This document shows, piece by piece, positions 43,227 through 51,041 of a DNA stretch of 64,000 bases (positions are counted from its first letter, which is position 1; every line of letters starts with the position of its first letter). The position numbers and the translations under genes were made by a program. The DNA lies in contig BOKP01000001.1 of assembly GCA_016861045.1 (NCBI GenBank), forward strand, positions 561,529-625,528, read 5' to 3'. The DNA comes from Actinomycetes bacterium (GTDB lineage: Bacteria > Actinomycetota > Thermoleophilia > Solirubrobacterales > 70-9). The notes under the pieces were generated by a model, which searched no databases, was not told the DNA's origin, and was given only the letters and a program-made list of their open reading frames with translations.

Positions 43227-44924
43227 ATGGCAGTAGCACCGAGCGAGTACCCGCCGCCCTTCGACCCCGCCGACCACGTCGGCCGGCCGACCGATCCCGA
43301 GGAGGAGCGGCTCGAGGCGGGGATCGTGATCGTCGGCGGCGGGCCGGCCGGGCTCGCCTGCGCGAACCGGGTGATGCAGCTGCTCGGGGACGAGCCGGAG
43401 CTGACCGAGAAGCTCGGCGAGATCCCTGTCGCCGTGCTCGAGAAGGGCAAGGTCTGCGGCGCCCACAACCTGAGCGGGGCGAACATGGTCCCGTCGGCGA
43501 TGGAGAAGCTCTTCCCGGATCTCGACCCGGACGAGTGGCCCGTCTATCAGAAGGTCGAGAAGGACGCCGTCTACCTGCTGACCGCCAGCCGGGCGATCCC
43601 GCTGAAGCCGCCACCGCCGAACTTCCGCAACCACGGCAACTACGTGACCTCGATCTCGAAGCTGAGCCGGTTCCTGGCCGAGCGGGCCGAGGAGGCGGGC
43701 GTCTACATCCTCACCGAGACGGTCGCCGACAAGCTGCTCGTGGAGGATCGGATCGTTCGCGGCGTCCGCTCCGGCGACAAGGGCCGGGGCAAGGACGGCG
43801 AGCAGCTCGGCAACTTCGAGCCCGGGGCCGACCTGATGGCGAGGGCGACCGTCCTCGCCGAGGGGACGCTGGGCCACCTGACGGGCTGCGCGGTCGATCA
43901 CTTCGACCTCGCGGGCGACCCGCAGCGCTGGGAGATCGGGGTCAAGGAGGTCTGGGAGGTCCCGAAGCCGCTCGACCGGGTCATCCACACGATGAACTGG
44001 CCGCTGCGCAAGTCCCCGCGCTTCAACGAGTTCGGCGGCTCGTTCATCTACCCGATGGGCGAGGACAAGCTCTGCGTCGGGATGGTCGCGGGCCTCGACA
44101 CGACCGACGCGACCTTCTCCTGCCACGACCTGCTGCAGCAGTTCAAGACGCACCCCTTCGTGCGCGACCTGCTCGCGGGCGGCAAGCGCGTCGGGTGGGG
44201 AGCGAAGACGATCCCCTCCGGCGGCTACTGGTCGATGCCGCGCAAGCTCGCCGTACCGGGCATGGTCATGTGCGGCGACAACGTCTCCATGGTCAACGTC
44301 CCCTACTTGAAGGGGATCCACTATGCGATGCACGCCGGCATGTACGCGGCCGAGGCGATCGTCGAGAGCCTCAGGCGTGACCCCGACTCGGTCGACTTCT
44401 CCGCCTACGAGGAGAAGGTGCGCGCCTCGGAGATCGAGAAGGACCTCTACCGCTCGCGCAACGTCCGCCAGCACGGCGACAAGGGCTTCTTCGCCTTCGG
44501 AGCGATCGCCAACGCCTGGCTGCTGTCCGGCGGCGCCCTGCCGCCCGGCCACAAGGCCACCGAGCCCGACTCCGAGGTCGAGATGAGCATCGGCACCGCG
44601 GCCGACGCCTACCCGGCCCCCGACGGCGAGCTCACTTTCGACAAGCTCGGCTCGGTCTTCCTCTCGGGCAACGCGACCCGCGACGACGCCCCCAACCACA
44701 TCCGGATCCAGACCCGCGTGCCGCGCGAGGTCGCCCAGACCTGGGTCTCGATGTGCCCGGCGCAGGTCTACGAGATCCCCGAGGACCAGCTCGCGAGCGG
44801 GGCGGCCGAGGTCGAGGTGCACGTCACCGCCTCCAACTGCGTCCAGTGCGGCGCGATCAACGCCAAGGGCGGCCGGCTGACGATGCCCGAGGGCGGCGAC
44901 GGGCCGCTCTACCAGGAGGTCTGA
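43227..44924 (+). CDS. ETF:quinone oxidoreductase-like flavoprotein, incomplete FeS ligand set
   Basis: 565 residues, close to normal ETF-QO. FAD motif GIVIVGGGPAGLACANRV (residue 34), CGAHNLSGANM, GYWSMPRKLAVPGMVMCGDN and PYLKGIHYAMHAGMYAAEAI match the family. The C-terminal ferredoxin part has MCPAQVYEIPEDQ and ASNCVQCGAINAKGG; the usual ligand pattern is C...C-x2-C-x2-C, but here the last position is isoleucine, leaving three cysteines. Membrane association would be peripheral. Start ATG 43227, 103 bases after etfA, with no gene in that gap. Confidence 0.9.
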   Translation: MAVAPSEYPPPFDPADHVGRPTDPEEERLEAGIVIVGGGPAGLACANRVMQLLGDEPELTEKLGEIPVAVLEKGKVCGAHNLSGANMVPSAMEKLFPDLDPDEWPVYQKVEKDAVYLLTASRAIPLKPPPPNFRNHGNYVTSISKLSRFLAERAEEAGVYILTETVADKLLVEDRIVRGVRSGDKGRGKDGEQLGNFEPGADLMARATVLAEGTLGHLTGCAVDHFDLAGDPQRWEIGVKEVWEVPKPLDRVIHTMNWPLRKSPRFNEFGGSFIYPMGEDKLCVGMVAGLDTTDATFSCHDLLQQFKTHPFVRDLLAGGKRVGWGAKTIPSGGYWSMPRKLAVPGMVMCGDNVSMVNVPYLKGIHYAMHAGMYAAEAIVESLRRDPDSVDFSAYEEKVRASEIEKDLYRSRNVRQHGDKGFFAFGAIANAWLLSGGALPPGHKATEPDSEVEMSIGTAADAYPAPDGELTFDKLGSVFLSGNATRDDAPNHIRIQTRVPREVAQTWVSMCPAQVYEIPEDQLASGAAEVEVHVTASNCVQCGAINAKGGRLTMPEGGDGPLYQEV

Positions 44925-44928
44925 TCCG

Positions 44929-45390
44929 GTGGCCGCGGGCGCCGCTGAAGCCCGCCTCGCCGCCGCCCCCGACGCCGCCGCGGTCGGCCGCCTCCTGCAC
45001 CGGTTCAACACCGAGTACGACGAGCCGGCCCCGGCTCCGGAGTGGATCGGCGAACGGGCGTGCGAGTTGATCGCCGCCGGCGCGACCGAGGTCCTGCTCG
45101 CCGGCGGCGGTCCCGACGGGATCCTCGTCGTCCGCTACCAGCCGTCGATCTGGTCCGACGGCGACGAGGCCTACATCGCCGAGCTCTACGTCGTCCCGGA
45201 GGCCCGGCGCCGCGGCCTCGGCTCGGCGCTGATGGAGGCCGCGCTCGCCCGCTGTCGCGAACGCCGCTGCGATCACGTCTTCCTCGGCACCGACGAGGGC
45301 GACGCCGACGCCCACCGGCTCTACGAGCGGTTCGGCTTCAGCAACCGAACCGGCGCGGAGCTGACCTACGTCTACGAGCGCGAGCTCTGA
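44929..45390 (+). CDS. GNAT-family N-acetyltransferase
   Basis: 153 residues from GTG 44929, four bases after the ETF dehydrogenase stop. AYIAELYVVPEARRRGLGSA with R-R-G-L-G-S-A is the acetyl-CoA pyrophosphate loop; DAHRLYERFGF follows. Substrate unknown. It overlaps the convergent VOC gene by 19 bases. Confidence 0.88.
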   Translation: MAAGAAEARLAAAPDAAAVGRLLHRFNTEYDEPAPAPEWIGERACELIAAGATEVLLAGGGPDGILVVRYQPSIWSDGDEAYIAELYVVPEARRRGLGSALMEAALARCRERRCDHVFLGTDEGDADAHRLYERFGFSNRTGAELTYVYEREL

Positions 45391-45788
45391 GCGGTCGCAG
45401 GTGAGACGTCGGCCGGCGCGTAGCGGTGGTGGATCGCGAGCGCGTTGCCGTCGGGATCGCTGAAGAACGCCTGGTGGCAGACGCCCGAGTCCAGGGTCTC
45501 GCCCCGGAACCCGACCCCGCGTGACTCGAGCTCGGCCCGGGCCGCCGCGACGTCGTCGACCCGGAACTCGATCGGGTTGTTGTTGGGGGCGAACTCGAGC
45601 CCGAAGGCTTCGTTCTGCATGATCGCGATCGTCAGGTTCCCGGTCTCGAACTCGACGCCGGGCAGATCCCCCCAGCGCTTCGACTGCGGCAGTCCGAGCG
45701 TCGTCCCGTAGAACTCGACGGCACGATCGATATGCCTGGTTGCAACCGTGATGAAGTCGGTGCCGGTGACCAGGGATGTGCTGCTCAT
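45372..45788 (-). CDS. VOC (glyoxalase/bleomycin-resistance) family protein
   Basis: 138 residues from ATG 45788, preceded by AAGGAGAG. Two beta-alpha-beta-beta-beta modules: FITVATRHIDRAVEFYGTTL with LPGVEFETGNLTIAIMQNE, and IEFRVDDVAAARAELESRGV with VCHQAFFSDPDGNALAIHHR. The metal histidine and glutamate positions of glyoxalase I are only partly matched, so lactoylglutathione lyase activity is not implied. Confidence 0.87.
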   Translation of the reverse strand: MSSTSLVTGTDFITVATRHIDRAVEFYGTTLGLPQSKRWGDLPGVEFETGNLTIAIMQNEAFGLEFAPNNNPIEFRVDDVAAARAELESRGVGFRGETLDSGVCHQAFFSDPDGNALAIHHRYAPADVSPATAQSSRS

Positions 45789-45868
45789 CGTCTCTCCTTG
45801 CTGGGGGGTGGGGTGGGCCTGTGGCCGATCCGAGCCTACGCGACCGGAACCTGCCATCGTCGGCCCCG

Positions 45869-46393
45869 ATGTTCGCCGTCGTCATCACCGGTCCCCCGGG
45901 AGCCGGAAAGAGCGAGGTCGCAGCCTGCCTCCACGACATCCTCGGTGATGAGGGACTTGATGCGTCGCTGGTCGAGGTCGACGCGCTCGAGCGCTCCTGC
46001 CCGGCGCTCGAGCGGGAACGGTCGATCGCCCACCTGCGGATGCTCGCGACCTCCTACCGCGAGGTCGGCAGCGCGTTGCTCCTGGTCACGGCGGCGATCG
46101 AGGACGACGCGCACCGCCGGGCCGTGCTCGATGCCGCCGCCGCCGACGGCCACATGCTCGTTCTCCTTCACGCCGACCCCGAGACGATGCGGGAGCGCTT
46201 GCTGAGCCGCGAGCCGACCGGCTGGTCGGGTCTTCCCGAGCTGCTCAACGCCTCGCGCCGGCTGGCCGGGACGATGCCGGCCCTCGAGGGCATCGACGCG
46301 ATGATCGCCACCGAAGGCAGGCAGCCCGCCGACGTCGCTGCCGAGCTGCGCGCGGAGCTGCGCCGGCGCGGGCCGGCCGGAAGCGGGCCGTGA
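45869..46393 (+). CDS. P-loop kinase-like protein
   Basis: 174 residues from ATG 45869. VVITGPPGAGKSEVAACLHD is the Walker A; SLVEVDALERS supplies the acidic residue; HADPETMRERLLSREPTGWS resembles the lid and arginine segment of nucleoside-kinase/AAA_33 proteins. It probably phosphorylates a small molecule. No partner identified. It divides from the VOC gene across ~80 bases. Confidence 0.75.
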   Translation: MFAVVITGPPGAGKSEVAACLHDILGDEGLDASLVEVDALERSCPALERERSIAHLRMLATSYREVGSALLLVTAAIEDDAHRRAVLDAAAADGHMLVLLHADPETMRERLLSREPTGWSGLPELLNASRRLAGTMPALEGIDAMIATEGRQPADVAAELRAELRRRGPAGSGP

Positions 46394-46433
46394 GGGCGGT
46401 CCGCGCCGGCTGCGCCGGGCGGGCCAGCGAGGA

Positions 46434-46589
46434 CTGGCGCGGCGTCTCTACTCGCCGTCCGTGCTCGCCGCCTGGCGTCGGCGGATCGCCGCCTGGCGCG
46501 CCCGCGTCGCGGTGCTCGCCTACCTCAACAACGGCAGCGAGGGGTTCGCCGTCGCCTACGCCCGCGCCATCGTGGCAGGCTTGAGCTGA
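46434..46589 (+). pseudogene. DUF72-family C-terminal remnant
   Basis: One frame reads RLYSPSVLAAWRRRIAAWRA then VLAYLNNGSEGFAVAYARAI to a TGA at 46587. DUF72 proteins end with a similar LYSG.YSDAELR.WA.RI and YFNND..G.AV.NA. pattern. The N-terminal two-thirds is absent and upstream sequence is occupied by another gene, so this is a fragment. Confidence 0.55.
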
Positions 46590-46595
46590 AGCGGG

Positions 46596-46755
46596 CTACC
46601 CCGCGTTCGCCGATCCGGCGCGGGGCCGATCGGCGACGAACGCGGCGATCGCCGCCGCGACCTCGGCCGGCCGGTCGAGCGCCGTGAAGGTGCCGGCCCC
46701 GGCGATCTCGACCAGCCTGGAGTCGGCGAAGGCGGCTTCGAGCCGGCGGGCGTCG
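46596..46755 (-). pseudogene. Alpha/beta hydrolase C-terminal remnant
   Basis: On the minus strand RLEAAFADSRLVEIAGAGTF then TALDRPAEVAAAIAAFVADR ends at a TAG at 46598. It matches the last helix-strand-helix of alpha/beta hydrolases, where the sequence is normally GAGH; here the catalytic histidine is threonine. The rest of the hydrolase is missing; upstream on this strand lies the TetR fragment in antisense. Confidence 0.55.
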
Positions 46756-47130
46756 GCCCGCTTCGACCTCTCCGGGCTCGACGGCGACGACCCGCTCGGC
46801 GTGCTGATCGCGGCCTCCGGCCAGTTCCTCGACCTCAGCCTGGACTCCGAGGTGCAGCGGATCGCGCTCCTCGACGGCGCTGCGGTGCTTGGCTGGGAGG
46901 CCTGGCACGAGGCCGAGCGGCGGTACGGTCTCGGGCTGATCGAGGCCGGGCTCGAGGCGGCGATCGCCGCCGGACAGGTGCGACCGCTGCCGGTTGCCGA
47001 GGCCGCGCTGATGCTGCTCGGCGCCCTGATGGAGGCGGCGCTGCAGCTCACGCGGGCCGCCGACCGGGCCGCGGCCCGGGAGCGGGCGGGCGCCGCCCTC
47101 GGCGCCTTGCTCGAGGGGCTGCGGGCCTAG
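46756..47130 (+). pseudogene. TetR regulator C-terminal domain without DNA-binding part
   Basis: FLDLSLDSEVQRIALLDGAA, VLGWEAWHEAERRYGLGLIE and LPVAEAALMLLGALMEAALQ match the ligand/dimer domain of a TetR subclass (typical text: LLDGPAVLGW..WR). The N-terminal helix-turn-helix is replaced by sequence that is, on the other strand, the hydrolase remnant. Translation from ATG 46684 is possible, but the protein could not bind DNA as a normal TetR. It may once have recognised the operator at 41278, which is speculation. Confidence 0.6.
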
Positions 47131-47171
47131 CGACCCAACCGGCCCGGCGAAGAGCGGTCCGGGAGGACCCC

Positions 47172-47177
47172 TACCTT
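47172..47177 (+). promoter_or_regulatory. -10 hexamer TACCTT, leaderless start
   Basis: TACCTT lies 6 bases before the GTG at 47184. Confidence 0.5.
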
Positions 47178-47183
47178 GCCGGC

Positions 47184-47705
47184 GTGGCCGCGGCCTTCGC
47201 GATCAGCGTCAACTCGATCGACGACCTGTTCGATCCCTACACGGCCGAGCCGCTCGCGAGCCGCCCTCTCCGGGCGGAGGTTCGCGAGCGCATCCTCCGC
47301 GCCTGGATCGACAGCCGCGAGGAGCGCCCCGATCACCTGTCGGTCGAGCTTCCGGTCGGGCAGCGACGGGCGGGGGTGGGCGAGGACGTGAGGGACGCGA
47401 TCCGCTCCGACCTCGAGCGCGCCTACCGGGCGAGCGGGCACCTGCTCGTCTTCACCCGTAGTGAGCGCCGCGAGGCGCTTATCGCGTTCTCGTTCCTGGT
47501 CGTCTGCCTGCTCGCCTCGAGCCTGGTCGATCGGGTGACCGACGACGATGCCCTCTTCGTCGGCGTCTCGCAGGGGCTCGTCGTCCTCGGCTGGGTGGCG
47601 ATGTGGCAGCCCGCCCAACAGCTGGTGCAGGCGCTCTCGCTGCGACTGAGCAGGAAGCGGTACCGGGAGCTCACGCTGATCCCGATCGAGGTGAGCTGGG
47701 GCTGA
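47184..47705 (+). CDS. Hypothetical protein with two membrane helices
   Basis: 173 residues. N-terminal soluble part (SVNSIDDLFDPYTAEPLASR; AEVRERILRAWIDSREERPD), a central region with VGQRRAGVGEDVRDAIRSDL, and two hydrophobic helices near residues 100-118 and 126-143, with a basic C-terminus (LRLSRKRYRELTLIP). Not recognised. It belongs to a run of same-strand genes at 47.2-50 kb. Confidence 0.68.
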   Translation: MAAAFAISVNSIDDLFDPYTAEPLASRPLRAEVRERILRAWIDSREERPDHLSVELPVGQRRAGVGEDVRDAIRSDLERAYRASGHLLVFTRSERREALIAFSFLVVCLLASSLVDRVTDDDALFVGVSQGLVVLGWVAMWQPAQQLVQALSLRLSRKRYRELTLIPIEVSWG

Positions 47706-47724
47706 GCTGCGAGGATGCCGCGGG

Positions 47725-48555
47725 ATGCGGGTCGCAGGGATGAGGACGATCGTCGCGGCCGCGGCCGCGGCCGCGGTGCTCGCCCCGGCGTCCGCTTCCG
47801 CCTACGGGCCGCCTCCCGCCAATGCCGGCTTCGACTACCAGATCGGCGGCGATTACCCGCTTCCCGCCGGTGTCTCGGTCGTCTCCCGCGACTGGTTCAG
47901 CGGCAGCCCCGCCCCCGATCCCGCCTACTCGATCTGCTACGTGAACGCGTTCCAGACCCAGCCCGACGAGCGCGGCGTCGACCGTCCCGACGAGCGCTCG
48001 AGCTGGCCCCGCCGGCTCGTCCTCGACGAGCTTGGCGACGATCCCAACTGGGGCGGCGAGTACCTGATCGACATCCGCAGCGCGCGCTTGCGCGCCCGCG
48101 CCGCGCGCTGGGTCGCGCCGATGGTCGGTGCCTGTGCCGACGCCGGCTACGAGGCGGTCGAGTTCGACAACCTCGACTCGTGGACCCGCTTCAACGGAAC
48201 CCCGCTCGGTCGCGAGGTTCCCTTCGGCAAGCGCGATGCGCTCGCCTACGCCCGGCTGCTGGCCGCCGGCGCCCACCGTCACGACCTCGCGGTCGGGCAG
48301 AAGAACACCGCCCAGCTCACCCGCCGGCAGGCCGACCGGGCCGGGTTCGACTTCGCGATCGCCGAGGAGTGCGGGCGCTGGCGCGAGTGCGGCCGCTACA
48401 CGGACCTGTACGGCGACGAGGTGATCGTGATCGAGTACCGCCGCCGCGACTTCCGTCGCGCCTGCGAGCGCGTCGGCGACCGGCTGTCGGTCGTGCTTCG
48501 CGACCGCCTGGTCGGCACGCCGCAGAAGCGGCGCTACGCGTACGACTCCTGCTGA
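47725..48555 (+). CDS. Secreted GH114-like glycosidase
   Basis: 276 residues with a signal peptide of ~27 residues ending in ASASA. The barrel shows YQIGGDYPLPAGVSVVSRDW, SICYVNAFQTQ, GGEYLIDIRS, GYEAVEFDNLDSW (acidic catalytic candidates), AVGQKNTAQL and FAIAEECGRW. This pattern is that of GH114/DUF297 endo-alpha-1,4-polygalactosaminidase relatives; true substrate unknown. Start ATG 47725; an ATG five codons later is also possible. Confidence 0.78.
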   Translation: MRVAGMRTIVAAAAAAAVLAPASASAYGPPPANAGFDYQIGGDYPLPAGVSVVSRDWFSGSPAPDPAYSICYVNAFQTQPDERGVDRPDERSSWPRRLVLDELGDDPNWGGEYLIDIRSARLRARAARWVAPMVGACADAGYEAVEFDNLDSWTRFNGTPLGREVPFGKRDALAYARLLAAGAHRHDLAVGQKNTAQLTRRQADRAGFDFAIAEECGRWRECGRYTDLYGDEVIVIEYRRRDFRRACERVGDRLSVVLRDRLVGTPQKRRYAYDSC

Positions 48556-48588
48556 GCGGCACCGGCGGTGGTGCCGGTCGCGTCGGCG

Positions 48589-48594
48589 TAAGCT
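48589..48594 (+). promoter_or_regulatory. -10 hexamer TAAGCT, leaderless start
   Basis: TAAGCT lies 8 bases before the GTG at 48603 of the P450 gene. Confidence 0.5.
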
Positions 48595-48602
48595 CGGTCC
48601 CG

Positions 48603-49988
48603 GTGCCCGCCGTCGAGACAGCTCCCGCGGCGCCCCCGCGCCCGCGGCTGCCGCCCCGCCCCGATCTCTCGCGGCTGATGATGAGCGCCGGCTTCATGCT
48701 CGTCCCGACCCGGTTCCTCGACGCCTGCCACGAGCGCTGCGGCGACTACTTCACGCTGCGCCCGACGGCGGACCGCGAGATCGTCGTGACCGCCGACCCG
48801 GAGGCGGTTAAGCGGGTCTTCACCGGCGATCCGGACCTGCTCCACGCGGGCGAGGGGAACATCACCCTGGCGCCGCTGCTCGGCCCCGGCTCGGTGCTCC
48901 TGCTCGACGGCGCCGAGCACCTGCGCCACCGCCGGCTCCTCCTGCCCCCGTTCCACGGCGAGCGCATGCGGGCGTACGGCGAGACGATGGAGGAGGTCGC
49001 CGAGCGGCGGATTCGCGAGTGGCCGTCGGGCCGCTGCTTCGCGGTCCTGCCGAGCATGCAGGCGATCACGCTCGAGGTGATCATGCGCGCGGTCTTCGGC
49101 TTCGAGGACGCCGAGCGCCGCGACCGGATCGGTGGCCCGCTGCGGCGCATACTCGACGCCGTCGCCAGCAGGCCGCGGGTGCTGGCGCTGGCGCTCACTG
49201 CCGGCCGCAACGGCCCGCTCAGTCCCTGGCGGCGGTTCGCCGCCCTTCGCGAGCGCGCCGATGAGCTGCTCTACGCCGAGATCGCGGCCCGCCGTCGCGA
49301 CCCCGGCGGCGAGCACGGCGACGACATCTTCTCGCTGCTGCTCGCCGCGCGCGATCCGGACGGCAGGCCGCTCAGCGACTCCGAGCTTCGCGACGAGCTG
49401 ATCACCCTGCTCCTCGCCGGGCACGAGACGACCGCCACCGCGCTCGCCTGGACCCTCGAGCGCCTGGCGCGGGCGCCGCGGGTGCTCGACCGGCTGCTGT
49501 CCGCGGAGGCGGCCGGCGACGACTCCTACCTCGACGCCGTGATCAAGGAGACGCTGCGGCTGCGCCCGGTCGTGCCGGCGGTGGTCCGCCGGCTGCAGGC
49601 GCCGATGGAGCTTGGCGGATGGGAGCTGCCGGCGGGAGCCAACATCGCGCCCTCGATCTATCTCGTCCACCGCCGTCCCGACATCTACCCGCGGCCGCTC
49701 GCCTTCCGGCCCGAGCGCTTCCTCGAAGACCCTCCCGGCACCTATGAGTGGATCCCTTTTGGCGGCGGCGTCCGCCGCTGCCTCGGCGCGAGCTTCGCCG
49801 TCTTCGAGATGAAGATCGTGATCCGCGCCGCGCTCCGAGCGCGCCGCATCGGGGCTCGCTCCGGCGCGAGGCCCGAGGGCGTGACGCGCCGCGCGATCAC
49901 CTTCGCCCCCGCTCGCGGCGCCCGGATCCGCGCCGACCGGGTCTCCCCGGCAGGGGCCGGACACGCCGCGCGGGCCCAATCGCGATAG
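48603..49988 (+). CDS. Cytochrome P450
   Basis: 461 residues, no membrane anchor, so a soluble bacterial P450. I-helix LLLAGHETTATALAW (oxygen activation threonine), K-helix ExxR in VIKETLRLRPVVP, and haem loop WIPFGGGVRRCLGASFAVFE with the thiolate cysteine. The layout resembles CYP110/CYP138-like fatty-acid or terpene hydroxylases, but family cannot be fixed here. No ferredoxin or reductase gene is adjacent. Confidence 0.93.
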   Translation: MPAVETAPAAPPRPRLPPRPDLSRLMMSAGFMLVPTRFLDACHERCGDYFTLRPTADREIVVTADPEAVKRVFTGDPDLLHAGEGNITLAPLLGPGSVLLLDGAEHLRHRRLLLPPFHGERMRAYGETMEEVAERRIREWPSGRCFAVLPSMQAITLEVIMRAVFGFEDAERRDRIGGPLRRILDAVASRPRVLALALTAGRNGPLSPWRRFAALRERADELLYAEIAARRRDPGGEHGDDIFSLLLAARDPDGRPLSDSELRDELITLLLAGHETTATALAWTLERLARAPRVLDRLLSAEAAGDDSYLDAVIKETLRLRPVVPAVVRRLQAPMELGGWELPAGANIAPSIYLVHRRPDIYPRPLAFRPERFLEDPPGTYEWIPFGGGVRRCLGASFAVFEMKIVIRAALRARRIGARSGARPEGVTRRAITFAPARGARIRADRVSPAGAGHAARAQSR

Positions 49989-50020
49989 CCGGGCGGGGTC
50001 CGGCGTCGGGCTGGCGACCT

Positions 50021-50938
50021 CTACGCCGCGGCCTGCTCGCCGGCGCGCTCACGGCGCAGGCCGAGCGGGTCCATCGACGTCCCGCGGGGGACGACGAGGA
50101 GCGGCGACCGCGAACCCGAGACGAGCTTGCGCGCGGTGCTGCCGAGCAGCGTTCGGCGCAGGGGGCCGTGGCCGCGGGAGCCGACCACCATCAGGTCGAC
50201 GTCGGCTGACGCCTCGGCGAGCAGCGCCCCGGGCGATCCCGTCAGCAGCCGTCCCTCCGCGTTCACCGAGCCGGGGACGCGGCCGAGGGCGAGCTCCTGG
50301 GTGCGGCGCATCTCGGCCCGCTCGGCATCCTGGATCTCGCCGGCGGTCAGCACCGTCCAGACGGTCGCGTAGCCGTACTTGGGGTAGTCGGCGACGCTGA
50401 TCACGACCAGCTCGCCGCCCTCGAGCTCGGCGAAGGCGATCGCGGTCTCGAGCGCCGCCCACGACTCGGGTGAGCCGTCGAAGCCGACGCCGATCCGTCG
50501 CGGCCGCTCGGTCGGGCCGTCGCGGTAGCCGCGCGGGGCGACCATCACCGCGCACGGCGCCCCGTGCAGGAGTGAGGCACCGGTGCTCCCGAGGAACGTC
50601 TCGCCGACCGCGCCGTGGTGGCAGGAGCCGACCACGATCACGGCGGCGTGACGATCCTCGGCGAGCTTGCCGAGCGCATTGGAGATCGACTGCTCGGCGA
50701 CCGGCACGGTCTCGACGTCGAGCCCCGGGAGGAGGTCCCGAACTTTCGCGAACGTGTCGGTACTCTCGATCGCCAGGGCGTTCGAGAGATCTTCGTGCGT
50801 CATCAGGCCGCGCGGCCATGGATAGACCGTTGCGACCGTCAGCGAGCCGTCGGTGATCTCGGCGAGGACGCGTCCGAGCGCCAATGCGTCAAGGCCCTCG
50901 GGGCTATCCTGATAGCCGATGAGTATCCGGCGGTGCAC
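50021..50938 (-). CDS. Tandem universal stress protein
   Basis: 305 residues with two USP domains: residues 1-145 (RRILIGYQDSPEGLDALALG; VIVVGSCHHGAVGETFLGST) and 155-295 (RIGVGFDGSPESWAALETAI; LMVVGSRGHGPLRRTLLGST). The G-x2-G-x9-G(S/T) ATP-binding motif is present in both. Double-domain USPs are common in the mycobacterial DosR regulon. Start is GTG 50938 with TAGCGT 7 bases upstream. It diverges from the sensor kinase. Confidence 0.9.
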   Translation of the reverse strand: MHRRILIGYQDSPEGLDALALGRVLAEITDGSLTVATVYPWPRGLMTHEDLSNALAIESTDTFAKVRDLLPGLDVETVPVAEQSISNALGKLAEDRHAAVIVVGSCHHGAVGETFLGSTGASLLHGAPCAVMVAPRGYRDGPTERPRRIGVGFDGSPESWAALETAIAFAELEGGELVVISVADYPKYGYATVWTVLTAGEIQDAERAEMRRTQELALGRVPGSVNAEGRLLTGSPGALLAEASADVDLMVVGSRGHGPLRRTLLGSTARKLVSGSRSPLLVVPRGTSMDPLGLRRERAGEQAAA

Positions 50939-50945
50939 GTGCCGA

Positions 50946-50951
50946 ACGCTA
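50946..50951 (-). promoter_or_regulatory. -10 hexamer TAGCGT, leaderless start
   Basis: On the minus strand TAGCGT lies 7 bases before GTG 50938. Confidence 0.5.
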
Positions 50952-51041
50952 GGGTGCGCATCCTCACCGGGCATCCGCACGAACCGTCGAGGCGGCTCGG
51001 TAGTGAGCCCGCATCGCAGCCACAGCCTCCCATGACCGACG

